A DNA stretch of 64,000 bases from CBDBGD01 sp965205235 (GCA_965205235.1 CBDBGD010000007.1:248001-312000); one strand, 5' to 3'. Positions 1-10,283 are shown, counted from the stretch's first letter. Notes: generated by a model from the sequence alone, not told the origin. Numbers and translations are program-made.

Positions 1-1
1 C

Positions 2-3000
2 ACCACGGCGACGAACGGCGAGGTCGCGGAGGGTTCGGACATCACGATCACGGTGACGCTGGACGAGAACGCGCCGGCAGGTGGGGCCACAGTGGTCTGG
101 TATATGTCGAGCGGCAGTGCGCCGGTGGGCGTGCCCAGCGAAGACCTGGACGCCATCACGGCCTCGACCAACGACAGCGGCGACTACGTCACCACAATTG
201 GCGGGGGGGCCAAGGTGGCAACCATTACGCTGGGCGCCGCCGCGGACAGCGTGGTGGAGCATACCGAGCACATCGAGCTGGTCGTGGACAGCGTGGCGTG
301 CACGGGCTGCGGCGCCGGCGGCTCCTTCACCCCCACTACGGACTTCCTGGAGTTCGTCATCACCGACAAGACCACCATAGACAGCCTGGCCATCTCCGCG
401 GAGACGCCCATCCGCGAAGGCACAGCCCAGGAGAAAGGGCCGGGAGAGTCCACGGTCACCGTCACCGCAACCTCCGATCCCGCCGTGACGCTGGCGCGCG
501 ACGTGACGGTGAAGGTGGTCAGCGGCGGCGGAACGGCAATGGCTGGAACGGACTACACGGCATTGGACGCCACGGTGACCTTCACCGGCGGCACGGTGGT
601 GGGCACCGGCGCGGAAGACAGCCCGGCGGCGACGGCAACGACGGCGCTGAACGCCATCGTGGACTCCGTCGAAGAGAGCGACGAGACGGTGACGCTGACG
701 CTGGCGGCGGTATCGCCGGCGGACCGGGCATACACCCTGGGCACCACGCCGCCCTCGACCGAAGTCACCATCACAGACGACGACGGCCCCATCAGGATTA
801 TGGGCTTCGCGGTCGTGGACGACGAGACGACCACTGCCGTCAACGAGGCAACCGCCGCCATACCCGAGGACGGCGGCCAGCGCACCTACACCGTGGAGCT
901 GTCCAGGGCGCCGGATTCGACGTTGCAGATCCCCATCGCCGTGACGCTGGCCGGCGTCAGTCCCGGCAACCTCCTCACCTTCTCCTGCGCCGTTCCCTCG
1001 ACGGCCTGCGCCAACGTCGCCGCAGACGAGACCACGGGGACTCTCACGGTCACCTCGGTCGCCGACACCTCCATTACCGGCCGGCAGGCCGTGGTGGCGA
1101 CCATCCAGCCGCCCACCGGAGTGGTGCTCGCCAGCGGCGTATCGGAGAGCATCGCTCTCCAGCGCGACGACGACGATCACCTTGTGGCCGCCATCGCGCA
1201 GGAGTCCTATGCCGCCGACGAGGGCGACAGCGTCGACGTCGTGGTAACCGTGCGGCTGCCGGCCGGCGAGACCGCCAAGAGTCTGCTGAGCAACGCCACC
1301 CTGACATTGGCGAGCGAGGCAAGCAACCCGGCGTCCGCCGCCGCAGGCGACTACACCGCCGTCAACGCGACCATCACGGTGCTCGCGCGCCAGTTCAGCG
1401 GCAACACCGTCCTGTCGTACACCACCACGGTGCAAACTACCGAGGACGCGGCGGGTGAAGACGACGAGACCTTCGAGTTGAAGCTGACCCCCGGCGACTC
1501 CCGCATCAGCACGACGGGGCAGACCGCGGCGGCCACGGTTACCATCCGCGACGACGATCGCGCCGCTGCCCTTGCAGCCACCGGCGCTCTCACCGCCAGC
1601 CCGGCCACCATCGCCGAGGAGGGCGCGACGGCATCCACCATCACCATCACGCTGAACGGTCCGGCAAGGCCGGAGACTTCATTCGCGTGGGCGGTCAGCG
1701 GCGGTGGTGTCACCTCCGGCGACTTCACCCTCGCCGCCGGAACGGGTACAACCCTGATGCCGGACGCGGGCGGACTCAGCGGCACGGTCACCTTCGGCAC
1801 CGACTCCAGCGCCGCCACCCTCACGCTCACGGCGGTCGACGACAGCAGGGTCGAGGCGGACAGCGAGACGCTGACCTTCACCCTCAGCGCCGTCTCCGGC
1901 GGCATATCGGTGCCCGCCGATACCGCCGTCACCATAGGCATAAGCGACAACGACGGGCCGGTCCTCGTTTCCGGCAGCGCCTCGCTCGAGCTGCTTCGCC
2001 TGGGCATCGCGCTCAGCGGCCAGTCGGCCTTCGTTGCCGAGGGAGACTACATGACGGCGCGGGTAAGCCTCAGCTCGGCGCAGCTCACCGCCGTTACGAT
2101 CCCGCTGGAGCAGCGGCCCGGTGGATACGACTTCAACGGCGATCCCACCGGCGCTACGCAGACCACGCCCAGCGTCACCATCCCGGCCGGCAGACTTTCG
2201 GCGGACGTCAGAGTCCTGGTGAACCTCGACAACGACGACGAGAACGACGAGACCCTGACCATCGGCCTTGGCGCGCCCACATACGGCAGGACTACCGACG
2301 GCACCATCAGCACCACAGGCGCCACGGCCTCCATCAACGTCAGAGACGTGCTGGTGAAGGACGAGGACCGCACCGTAACGGCCAGCGGAGGCAGGCAGCT
2401 ATTACGAGTCTTCACCTTTGACACCGGCCGCAACCTGCGGGGCAAGGCAACCAGCCAGGTGGAGCTCACCTACACGACAGTCGCCGGCTTCACCCCGGCC
2501 TGGCGGCTCCAGGGAGCAACGTCCGACCTGGCCGAAACCACCGGCGACGGGAGCCGGTCGGTGTTGCTGGGTGGCAACGAGATTCCGGAGCGGGAGTTCA
2601 CCCTGGAACTGTATGTCACTCCCAACGCCGGCGCGACGGAACCCTTCGACCCGGTAGTGACGGTGACCGGCATCCGTGTGAGGGACGGCCTCCGCGACAA
2701 GCACCTCATCCCGGCGGCGTTCCTGTCAATCCGGGCGCCCACCGCCAACGCGGGGCCGGACCAGTCAGTCACCGAGGGAGCCTTAGTGACCCTGGACGGC
2801 TCCGGCAGCAGCGATCCGGACGGGTCGACGCTGACTTACAGGTGGACCGCCCCATCGGGCATAACGCTGAGCAGCGCAACGACGGCAAGGCCCACCTTCA
2901 CCGCGCCGGACCGGACAGCCGACTATACCCTGACCTTCTCCCTGGTGGTGAACGACGGCACCAGCAACTCGGCGCCGGACACCGTGGACATCAGCGTAAC

Positions 3001-6000
3001 GGCAGACAACGATCCGCCGACTCTGCCCATGAATTGGCTTGCGGCGCAGACGGCGACGGTGGGTACGGCCTTCAACTATCAGTTCGACGCGGTTACCGAC
3101 CCGGAGGGAGCGACGCCCACCTATACCGCGCTACAGGTGGCATCGGACGACACGACCTCCGCCCTCCCGTCGTCGCTGACCTTCAACGCCGACACCCGGA
3201 CGTTCAGCTGCGCGGCGTCGGGCGATGGGGCGTGCGCAGCCGGGACTCTGACCATCCGGGTCACGGCCAGCGACGGCGTATCGCACACGCCGGCCACTTC
3301 ATCGGCCACCTTCACGCTGACGGTGGCGTTAGCGCCCGTGGAGGTGGTTACGCAGCCGCCCGATGACCCGGTGCTGAAGGTGAATGAGGCCACCGAAGCC
3401 GACGGCTATACCGTCCAGGTGCCGCTGGGAGACGGGACGCACAACGTCACTGCAACCGCTGACGCGGCGAGCGTGGGCGCGCAGTTCAGCCCGCAAGATA
3501 CCGATGAGCTGGACGATTGGGGGGAAATCGCGTTCTCAGGCGTTACCTCCGGGGCTGAGACCACCGCCCCCACGGGCTTCACCTTCCTCGTTGGCAGCAC
3601 TATCATCAGCATCTCACTGGCAGACAGCAGCGGCAACGCCATCACCTCCCTGACCAACCCAGCCATCGTGTGCCTGCCGGTGAGCGAGGATCTGGACACC
3701 GCGGCGGAAGATGCGAACATCACACTCTTCCACTACGGCGCAAGCGGCTGGGAGCCGCTGACCCCATCCACCGTTAGGGAGGTGGACGGGATCAAGCTGG
3801 TCTGCGCGAGGGTCGCCAGCTTCTCGTCCTTCACCACAGGGTCCCAGGACCCCATCGACTACGACGCGGACGGCGACGGCCTGATCGAGGTGGGCAACCT
3901 GGCGCAGCTGAACGCGGTCCGCTGGGACCTGGACGGCGACGGTGCGGCGGACGACGGCTCGGACCCTGACACAGATGGGACCGACGCCGCGCTCCACGCC
4001 GCTGCCTTCCCCACTCCGGCCAACGGGCTGGGCTGCCCCGACGGGGACCACGACGGCGACGCCAATACCCCTGAGCAGCCGGTATGCACCGGCTACGAGC
4101 TCACCGCTAGCTTGGACTTCGACGAGAACGGCGACGGCTCCATTACGCCCGCCGACGCCGCCTTCTGGAACGCCGGCGCGGGCTGGGACTCCATCGGCAG
4201 CGAGTCACAAGGGTTCAGGGCCACATTCGAGGGCAACGGCTATGTCATCGCCAACCTGTTCATCAACCGTCCGTCCACCGACGGGACCGCTCTGTTCGAC
4301 GGCATCGGCGGCGGGGGCGTCGTGCGCAACCTGGGCCTGACCGGCGTGATGGTGACCGGCAACGCCGAAGTCGGCGGCCTGGTCGGAGACAACGACGGCA
4401 GCGTCATAGCCAGCTACGTCACGGGCAGCGTGTCCGGCAGCGCCGATGAGATCGGCGGCCTTGTGGGCGAGAACGACGGGCTCATCTCGGGCAGCTACTC
4501 GGCCGCGGTCGTGACCGGGGGCAGGGACGCGCAGGTGGGCGGCCTGGCCGGCAGGAACGAGAGCCGGATCGTCGCCAGCTACGCCAGCAGAGAGGTGCTC
4601 GGCGCCGACAGCGCCGCCGTGGGCGGCCTTGTGGGCGGGAACGCCGGCGGGAGCATCACCGCCAGCTACGCCACCGGCAAGGTCAGCGACGCCGGTTCCG
4701 GCGCCGCCGTGGGCGGCCTGGTGGGCGCGAGCAGCGGCACGGTAACCGCCAGCTACTGGAACACGGAGACTTCGGAGCAGTCCACCAGCGCGGGCGGCGT
4801 CGGCAAGACGGACGCCGAACTGCGCGCGCCCACCGGCTACACCGGCATCTACGCCAGCTGGAATCTCGACCTGGACAACACCGACGGGGACGACAACCCT
4901 GCCACCGGACCGGATGCCCCCTGGGACTTCGGCGCGGACTACAACTACCCGACGCTGCGCCTCGCGGGCGGCAAGCAGAAGGGGCCGGGGCCGATAACCG
5001 GCCTGACCGCCGCGCCCTACGCCACCAACCCAAGGTTTCTGGAGGCAACGTGGATCGCGCCGACGGACGCCGGCGATGGAACGCTGACGGGCAACTACGA
5101 GGGCAGATTCAGAGGCAACGACGGAGAGACTTGGAATGTCCTCAGCTTCTTGGGTGTGACCACCGCGAATATCCCGTTCGACACTGGCGATTCCAACCGG
5201 ATCGTGGTGTGGGCGCTCAGCGAAGGAGCGGCGCACGCCGCGGGCAAGCGGTCGAGCGTCTGGCTGCACGGCCCGCCCCCTAACCTGAGCCTTGCCACCG
5301 CCGCCGGGCGGATCGACGTGAGTTGGGCCGCGCCCACCGCCGCCACCGGCGCGCCGGCCGTCAGCGGCTACCGACTGGATTGGCGGCAGCAGGGGGCGAC
5401 AAGCTGGACGACCCTCAACCTCCCCGGCACGGCCACTTCCCGGAGCTTCACCGGCCTGGTCGCCGGTGGGTCCTACGAGTTCCGCGTGGCGGCGACCAAC
5501 GCCGACGGCACCGGCCCCTATGCCGGGCCACTCGTCGGAATCGCCTCCGACGAGGTTGACTACGACTCCGACGGCGACGGACTGCTGGAGATACGGACGC
5601 TGGCACAGCTCAACGCGGTGCGCAGGGACCTGAACGGCGACGGCAGAGTGGACACGGTGTTCCAGACCGACGGGATAACCGAGGACACTGCGGCCACCAC
5701 CGCCAACGAGACCGCCTACGCCGCCGCCTTCCCCCAGGCGGCGAACGACCTGGGCTGCCCCGCCGCCGGCTGCACCGGCTACGAGCTGATAGACGACCTG
5801 GACTTCGACACCGGCACGGTGGGCGACCGGAGCGACGACGAGTTTGCCAACGTGGACGACATGGGCACCGCCGACACCAGCGACGACGTGACGGAGGGCT
5901 GGGAACCCATCGGCGGGAATGACGTGTACAGCGCCGTCTTCGAGGGCAACGGCCACACCATCGCCAACCTGTTCATCAACCGCAGCGGATCGGATCGGGC

Positions 6001-9000
6001 GGCGTTGTTCAAGAGGCTCGAGAACGCGACCATCCGCAACCTCGCGCTGACCGGCGCCAGCATCACGGGCGATGACTGGCTCGGCATCCTGGCCGGCCAG
6101 ACTTACGCATTCAACAGCATCAGCAACGTGTCCGCGACCGGCAGCGTGACCGGCGACGACTTCGTTGCGCTCCTGATCGGCGCGGTCCAAACAGAACACT
6201 TTGATGACCCCGAGGCCGCCGGAGTCACCACCATCGCCGGCTTATTCACTGCCGGCAGCGTGACCGGCACCGACCAGTACGTGGGCGGACTGGTGGGCCA
6301 AAGCCAGGGCGTCATCCGCGCCAGCTACTCCACCGCCGAGGTGTCGGGCGCGCGCGACGTCGGCGGCCTGGTCGGCAACAACCAGGGCACCGTCACTGCC
6401 AGCTACTCTACCGGCGCGGTGTCAGGCTCGGGCAGCGGCGTCGGTGGCCTGGTCGGCGTCAACAGCGGCACCGTCACCGACAGCTACTGGGACACGGAGA
6501 GCAGCGGGCAGTCCACCAGCGCGGGCGGCACGGGTAAGACTGGCGCGGATCTGCGCACGCCCACCGGCTACGGCACGGGCATGGACATCTACGCCGACTG
6601 GGACCTGGACCTGGACAACGCCGACGGCGACGACGACCTTGCCACCGGCGGGGACGACCCCTGGGACTTCGGCGCGAGCTACAACTACCCGACGCTCAAG
6701 GTGGACTTCAACGGCGATGGCACGGCCACCTCCGCCGAGTTCGGCAAGCAGAAGGGGCCGGGCCCGGTGCGGAACATGACGGTCCGCGTGGCCTCGGACC
6801 TGCGCGTCGAGGTCAGCTGGGACGCGCCTTCGCAGAGCGGCGACGGCGCGATAACGGGCTACGAGCACCGGCGCAGCACCGACGGCGGGGCGACCTGGGA
6901 CCTCGATAGCTGGGAGGCTACCCGAAACGGCGCGTCGGACTTCAGTTTCTCGGCGCAGCTGGGCTTTTCCTACACCGTAGAGGTGCGGGCCGTAACCGAC
7001 GCGGCGCACTCGCGGGGTATCGCTCGTCGCATCGGGCCGCCGCAGAACCCTCCGCAGAACCTATCGCTGATAGAGTACAGCACGCAGCTCAATGCCTTCT
7101 GGGACGCGCCCACGGACGACGGCGGTCCGGCCATCATCGGCTACGTCGTGGAGTACTGCGAAGGCATGTCGACGGGGTGCGCCGCCGATGACGCGACCTG
7201 GACGGCCAGCCCGCACACCGGCACAGATTTGATGGCGACCATCACCGGGCTGACCAACGACACGGCGTACCAGGTGCGGGTGGCGGCGCGGAGCCTGCTG
7301 GGCGCGGGGAAATTCGCCTCGGCGCAAGGCACGCCCACGACGACGGAGCGGGAGCCGGGAGCGCCGACCAACCTGCGGACGACGGTAGCGTACCAGCGCA
7401 TCAACCTGTCGTGGGACGCGCCCACGGACCTGGGCAATCCGAACCTGAACCAATACCGTGTGCAGTACCGGGTGGAAGGAGCCGCCAACTGGATTGACGG
7501 GCCCGGCGTCACCGGAACCCCCGCCACCATCACGGGGTTGACCGGCGAGGGTCCCTACGAGGTGCGCGTGGGTGCGAGGAACACTTATTCAGATAACAGC
7601 CATCGCATAACGTACTCGGTGGCGCTGAGGGTGGTGATGGTGCGCGAGCCCGGCGTTCCGCGCACGCTTCGGGTGACGGCGGGCGACCGGCAGATAACGG
7701 CAGTGTGGGAGGCCCCCGAAGACCCGGGAGTGCCGCCGCTGCACGGCTACTCGGTGCAGTACTGCCAGTGGCCCTGCGCCTACAACGAGTGGCTGGACTG
7801 GTCCCACGACGGTACGGGCACGAGCGCCACCATCACCGGGCTGACCAACGGCCAGGAGTACCGGGTGCGGGTGGCGGCCATCAACACCCGGGGCCAAGGG
7901 CCGTACACCAGGCCGCTGCTTTACCACCAGGCCACGCCCTTCGCGCCTTCCGACCTGCCCGGCAAGCCGCGCAACCTGACCCTGACCCCCGGCGACGGTA
8001 CGATCACGGCGACCTGGGACGCCCCCGAGGACCTGGGCAACCCGCCGCTGAGCCACTACCGGGTGGAGCACCGCGCCACCCGCACCTCGGTCTTCACTGA
8101 AGACCTCTGGTTCGAAGACGATGTGACCGACCCCACCATTGTCCTCCGGTACTTGTCGAACGGTCAGTCCTACACCGTCCGGGTGTGGGCCGTCAACGCC
8201 GCGGGCCGTTCCGAGATGGTAGAGGCCAAGGCCGTGCCCAACCCGCCGGAGCCGGTGGAAGAGGAGCGGGTCCCCGGCGCTCCCCGCGACCTGACCCTGA
8301 CGCCGGGCGACAAGCACATGGCGGTGTCCTGGACAGTGCCGGAGGACCCTGGCTACCCGGCGGTGAGCGAGTACCTGGTGAAATACCGGGCCGACGGCGC
8401 CTCCGAATGGCAGGAGCTGCGGCCGTCCGGCAACACCCTACTCCTGGATGGCCTGGAGAATGGCGTGGAGTACGAGGTGCGGGTGTGGGCCGTCAACAGC
8501 CAGGGCCGGAGCGCCGCGAGCGCTTCGGCGAAGGCCACGCCGGTGGCGCCGCCGAAGCCGCCAGAGAAAAAGCGGGTCCCCGGCGCGCCCCGCAACCTGA
8601 CGCTGACGCCCGGCGACGGCAGCATCACGGCGAACTGGCTGCCGCCCGAGGATCTGGGCAACCCTGAGTTGACCCACTACCGGGCGGAGATCCGGGCCAA
8701 CGACACCCCGGCCTCCAACCCGTGGATCGGGGAGAAAGTCAACGGGACCACCATGGTCTTCGACTGGGCGTTGGAGAACGACTGGCCCTACACCGTCCGG
8801 GTGTGGGCGGTCAACGCAAAGGGCGACTCCGAGATGGTGTCGGCCACGGCAGTGCCCAAGGCGCCGCCGCCTGAGCCTGAGCCTCAGCCCCCCGCGACGG
8901 GCAGCCTGACATTGACGCCGGGCGACGGGACGATAACGGCGGAGTGGGAGGTGCCGGAGGACGTCGAGTCTGCCGTGTACCGTTACAGCGTGGAGTTCCG

Positions 9001-9172
9001 CGAAGTCGGCGAGGAGGGATGGCTTGAAATAGCCTGGCAGAGAGGCACGAGCTACACCATCGATTTGCTGCGGAACGACGTGGAGTACGAGGTGCGGGTG
9101 CAGGTGTTCAACGACGACATCGAAGTCATCGCCGTTATCGGGCCGGAGCGGGACACGCCTTCGGCGGGGTAG
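2..9172 (+). CDS. Giant secreted Calx-beta/GLUG/fibronectin-III repeat protein, 5' partial
   Basis: The reading frame is open from base 2, so the start lies upstream of the window; 3,056 residues are visible. Numbering from the first in-frame GTG (base 53), the order is: several Calx-beta-like repeats (about 1-860, recurring acidic 'DDDG' ends), a PKD/REJ-like domain (about 896-983, 'AGPDQSV'), a cadherin-like/putative-Ig stretch (986-1095), a GLUG region (about 1269-1640, opened by the calcium-loop-like 'DADGDGLIEV'), two FN3 domains (1641-1835), a second GLUG region (1836-2230) and about eight FN3 domains to the end (2232-3030). Such architectures are typical of extracellular adhesins or matrix proteins. 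No sorting signal or C-terminal anchor is visible, and the signal peptide would be outside the window. GLUG regions also occur in secreted IgA-peptidase-like proteins, but no peptidase domain is seen. Role as adhesin is inferred. Confidence 0.9.
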   Translation, partial: TTATNGEVAEGSDITITVTLDENAPAGGATVVWYMSSGSAPVGVPSEDLDAITASTNDSGDYVTTIGGGAKVATITLGAAADSVVEHTEHIELVVDSVACTGCGAGGSFTPTTDFLEFVITDKTTIDSLAISAETPIREGTAQEKGPGESTVTVTATSDPAVTLARDVTVKVVSGGGTAMAGTDYTALDATVTFTGGTVVGTGAEDSPAATATTALNAIVDSVEESDETVTLTLAAVSPADRAYTLGTTPPSTEVTITDDDGPIRIMGFAVVDDETTTAVNEATAAIPEDGGQRTYTVELSRAPDSTLQIPIAVTLAGVSPGNLLTFSCAVPSTACANVAADETTGTLTVTSVADTSITGRQAVVATIQPPTGVVLASGVSESIALQRDDDDHLVAAIAQESYAADEGDSVDVVVTVRLPAGETAKSLLSNATLTLASEASNPASAAAGDYTAVNATITVLARQFSGNTVLSYTTTVQTTEDAAGEDDETFELKLTPGDSRISTTGQTAAATVTIRDDDRAAALAATGALTASPATIAEEGATASTITITLNGPARPETSFAWAVSGGGVTSGDFTLAAGTGTTLMPDAGGLSGTVTFGTDSSAATLTLTAVDDSRVEADSETLTFTLSAVSGGISVPADTAVTIGISDNDGPVLVSGSASLELLRLGIALSGQSAFVAEGDYMTARVSLSSAQLTAVTIPLEQRPGGYDFNGDPTGATQTTPSVTIPAGRLSADVRVLVNLDNDDENDETLTIGLGAPTYGRTTDGTISTTGATASINVRDVLVKDEDRTVTASGGRQLLRVFTFDTGRNLRGKATSQVELTYTTVAGFTPAWRLQGATSDLAETTGDGSRSVLLGGNEIPEREFTLELYVTPNAGATEPFDPVVTVTGIRVRDGLRDKHLIPAAFLSIRAPTANAGPDQSVTEGALVTLDGSGSSDPDGSTLTYRWTAPSGITLSSATTARPTFTAPDRTADYTLTFSLVVNDGTSNSAPDTVDISVTADNDPPTLPMNWLAAQTATVGTAFNYQFDAVTDPEGATPTYTALQVASDDTTSALPSSLTFNADTRTFSCAASGDGACAAGTLTIRVTASDGVSHTPATSSATFTLTVALAPVEVVTQPPDDPVLKVNEATEADGYTVQVPLGDGTHNVTATADAASVGAQFSPQDTDELDDWGEIAFSGVTSGAETTAPTGFTFLVGSTIISISLADSSGNAITSLTNPAIVCLPVSEDLDTAAEDANITLFHYGASGWEPLTPSTVREVDGIKLVCARVASFSSFTTGSQDPIDYDADGDGLIEVGNLAQLNAVRWDLDGDGAADDGSDPDTDGTDAALHAAAFPTPANGLGCPDGDHDGDANTPEQPVCTGYELTASLDFDENGDGSITPADAAFWNAGAGWDSIGSESQGFRATFEGNGYVIANLFINRPSTDGTALFDGIGGGGVVRNLGLTGVMVTGNAEVGGLVGDNDGSVIASYVTGSVSGSADEIGGLVGENDGLISGSYSAAVVTGGRDAQVGGLAGRNESRIVASYASREVLGADSAAVGGLVGGNAGGSITASYATGKVSDAGSGAAVGGLVGASSGTVTASYWNTETSEQSTSAGGVGKTDAELRAPTGYTGIYASWNLDLDNTDGDDNPATGPDAPWDFGADYNYPTLRLAGGKQKGPGPITGLTAAPYATNPRFLEATWIAPTDAGDGTLTGNYEGRFRGNDGETWNVLSFLGVTTANIPFDTGDSNRIVVWALSEGAAHAAGKRSSVWLHGPPPNLSLATAAGRIDVSWAAPTAATGAPAVSGYRLDWRQQGATSWTTLNLPGTATSRSFTGLVAGGSYEFRVAATNADGTGPYAGPLVGIASDEVDYDSDGDGLLEIRTLAQLNAVRRDLNGDGRVDTVFQTDGITEDTAATTANETAYAAAFPQAANDLGCPAAGCTGYELIDDLDFDTGTVGDRSDDEFANVDDMGTADTSDDVTEGWEPIGGNDVYSAVFEGNGHTIANLFINRSGSDRAALFKRLENATIRNLALTGASITGDDWLGILAGQTYAFNSISNVSATGSVTGDDFVALLIGAVQTEHFDDPEAAGVTTIAGLFTAGSVTGTDQYVGGLVGQSQGVIRASYSTAEVSGARDVGGLVGNNQGTVTASYSTGAVSGSGSGVGGLVGVNSGTVTDSYWDTESSGQSTSAGGTGKTGADLRTPTGYGTGMDIYADWDLDLDNADGDDDLATGGDDPWDFGASYNYPTLKVDFNGDGTATSAEFGKQKGPGPVRNMTVRVASDLRVEVSWDAPSQSGDGAITGYEHRRSTDGGATWDLDSWEATRNGASDFSFSAQLGFSYTVEVRAVTDAAHSRGIARRIGPPQNPPQNLSLIEYSTQLNAFWDAPTDDGGPAIIGYVVEYCEGMSTGCAADDATWTASPHTGTDLMATITGLTNDTAYQVRVAARSLLGAGKFASAQGTPTTTEREPGAPTNLRTTVAYQRINLSWDAPTDLGNPNLNQYRVQYRVEGAANWIDGPGVTGTPATITGLTGEGPYEVRVGARNTYSDNSHRITYSVALRVVMVREPGVPRTLRVTAGDRQITAVWEAPEDPGVPPLHGYSVQYCQWPCAYNEWLDWSHDGTGTSATITGLTNGQEYRVRVAAINTRGQGPYTRPLLYHQATPFAPSDLPGKPRNLTLTPGDGTITATWDAPEDLGNPPLSHYRVEHRATRTSVFTEDLWFEDDVTDPTIVLRYLSNGQSYTVRVWAVNAAGRSEMVEAKAVPNPPEPVEEERVPGAPRDLTLTPGDKHMAVSWTVPEDPGYPAVSEYLVKYRADGASEWQELRPSGNTLLLDGLENGVEYEVRVWAVNSQGRSAASASAKATPVAPPKPPEKKRVPGAPRNLTLTPGDGSITANWLPPEDLGNPELTHYRAEIRANDTPASNPWIGEKVNGTTMVFDWALENDWPYTVRVWAVNAKGDSEMVSATAVPKAPPPEPEPQPPATGSLTLTPGDGTITAEWEVPEDVESAVYRYSVEFREVGEEGWLEIAWQRGTSYTIDLLRNDVEYEVRVQVFNDDIEVIAVIGPERDTPSAG

Positions 9173-9207
9173 CCGGACATGCGCTCAGCACGAAAGGCGG
9201 CAGTGCC

Positions 9208-9375
9208 ATGCCGAGACAGCGCATACACCACACCAGGGAAACCTACAAACTCCCCGCCGACTTCCCGGAGCGGTTGAAGCGGTTCCAGGAGGAGTCGGGG
9301 CTGACGTGGGCGGAGATCGCCCGTCGTATCAGCCCCAACCCTACACGGTGAGGCGGTGGGTACTGGGCTGGGCGC
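9208..9375 (+). pseudogene. Truncated, frameshifted XRE-like HTH gene
   Basis: The ATG at 9208 opens 47 codons ending in TGA at 9349. They encode 'FPERLKRF' and 'LTWAEIARRI', close in pattern to the HTH genes near 28.2 and 28.6 kb. The family continuation 'PYTVRRW' is present in the next frame, so one base has been lost around 9338-9342. After about 9370 the sequence belongs, on the opposite strand, to a GAF-domain remnant. The gene therefore lacks its C-terminal half as well as being frameshifted. Confidence 0.65.
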
Positions 9376-9740
9376 GCTCCGGAACGCGCCCACCGGCACG
9401 GGGGAGCGCAGCTCGGGCAGCCCTACCCGCGGATGTGGCCCAGCAGGTCGGGCACCTGCAGCGGCGCGCCCATCCCGCCCAGGTAATTGAAGAAGCGCAT
9501 GGCGTCGGGCATGTCCCACATCAGCCCCGCCTCTTCCGCGTCCAGGCCCGACGACAGGAGGTCCTCGATCTGCCCTGACTCGTCCAGGAGGATGATGGCC
9601 CCGAAGCTGGCCTCCGTCAGGGCGCGGGCCGAGTCCAGCGCCTCCTGGAGCACCGTGTCCAGGTCCAGGCTCTCGTTGATGCGGAGGCTGGCCTTGGTGA
9701 GCCGCGACAGCCGGTCGCCGGGCTTTCCGGTTCCCTCGAT
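9365..9740 (-). pseudogene. GAF-domain protein fragment, frameshifted, possible ATC start
   Basis: On the minus strand a frame runs from 9740 to a stop at 9423 and encodes a GAF-like N-terminus ('SRLTKASLRINESLDLD', 'ALTEASFGAIILLDESG'). Past that stop the homology resumes in another frame ('GLPELRSPVPVG'), so one base is missing near 9425; it ends near 9370, where the HTH remnant begins. There is no in-frame ATG, GTG or TTG before base 9653 although the GAF homology extends upstream. The only well placed start is ATC at 9738-9740, six bases after a perfect GGAGGT. A related start region at 21.98 kb carries ATC too. The GAF domain should bind a small molecule or sense redox state; this copy is probably non-functional. 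Confidence 0.6.
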
Positions 9741-10059
9741 GTTCCCACCTCCTTATCTAATGGAGACGCTGGGGGGACTCTTCAGAGTGCATTCTACTGC
9801 ATTTGTTTCAATGTTGACACACTGATTGCTCCTTAATTGCACACCGGTTAAACATCGCTGTGGGACAATTTCTTCGGACTTTGCCCGACGACGGGAGGTA
9901 CTAACTTGGCTTGCGACGGTGATGACATACGTCCAGTCCGGTAGCCGACCGCCCATCGACGGGACGGTGCCACCAGGTACGCGACCTGCTGGAAGTTGCT
10001 GACCGTCGGTTGGCCATAGGGAAGGATGGACGTTACAGCTACGACTTTGGAGGTGTTAG
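9741..10059. promoter_or_regulatory. Divergent intergenic region, copy A of a duplicated block
   Basis: No gene is visible in these 319 bases. On the minus strand TAGAAT (plus positions 9791-9796) is a plausible -10 for the GAF fragment. About 20 bases away is the box TTGACACACTGATT. The same box, the CATTCTAC element and the 'gggaacatcgaggga' start region recur at 21975-22085. Copy A is the better preserved of the two. Confidence 0.45.
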
Positions 10060-10203
10060 TTGGAAGCCTACTGTGTCAAATGCCGGTCCAAGCGAGAGAT
10101 GGGCAATCCCCAAGCCATCGTGATGAAAAACGGCCGCCCGGCCACACAGGGCGTTTGCCCCGTCTGCTCCACGAGGATGTTCCGAATCGGCAAGGCTGGC
10201 TAG
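10060..10203 (+). CDS. Small zinc-ribbon protein (DUF5679-like)
   Basis: TTG at 10060 follows GGAGGT at a five-base gap and opens 47 codons to TAG at 10201. The product begins MEAYCVKCRSKRE and has two CxxC knuckles (CVKC and CPVC) separated by the family-typical 'KNGRPATQG', ending 'FRIGKAG'. This matches the very small DUF5679 zinc-ribbon family, whose function is unknown. It lies in a different frame from, and under, a spurious upstream extension of the propeller gene that follows, so it is easily missed. The gap to the next start is about 40 bases, so the two could be co-transcribed. Confidence 0.8.
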   Translation: MEAYCVKCRSKREMGNPQAIVMKNGRPATQGVCPVCSTRMFRIGKAG

Positions 10204-10235
10204 CGGAAATGATCTCAAGGGGGAAACGCTCGATA

Positions 10236-10283
10236 GGATTCAGAATGCCGAAGGCGGTGTCCGGTTCGAGGCTCAGACCGATG
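10236..10283 (+). repeat. 48-bp leader repeat, copy 1
   Basis: The segment ends in the ATG at 10281 and contains the in-frame ATG at 10245. It matches 14716-14763 at 42 of 48 positions, and 22216-22263 more weakly. The shared core includes GGTTCGAGGCT and the terminal GATG. It encodes the peptide MPKAVSGSRLRPM just before a lipoprotein signal sequence. Confidence 0.7.

Noticed and set aside
4205..6199. A 664-codon minus-strand frame under the giant repeat protein
   Set aside because: Low-complexity Gly/Ala/Arg composition mirrors the sense-strand repeats; there is no start signal or domain.
10026..10244. 5' extension of the TolB-propeller gene to GTG/ATG at 10026
   Set aside because: This stretch encodes a zinc-ribbon protein in another frame with its own ribosome-binding site. 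The lipoprotein signal starts only after 10245/10281.
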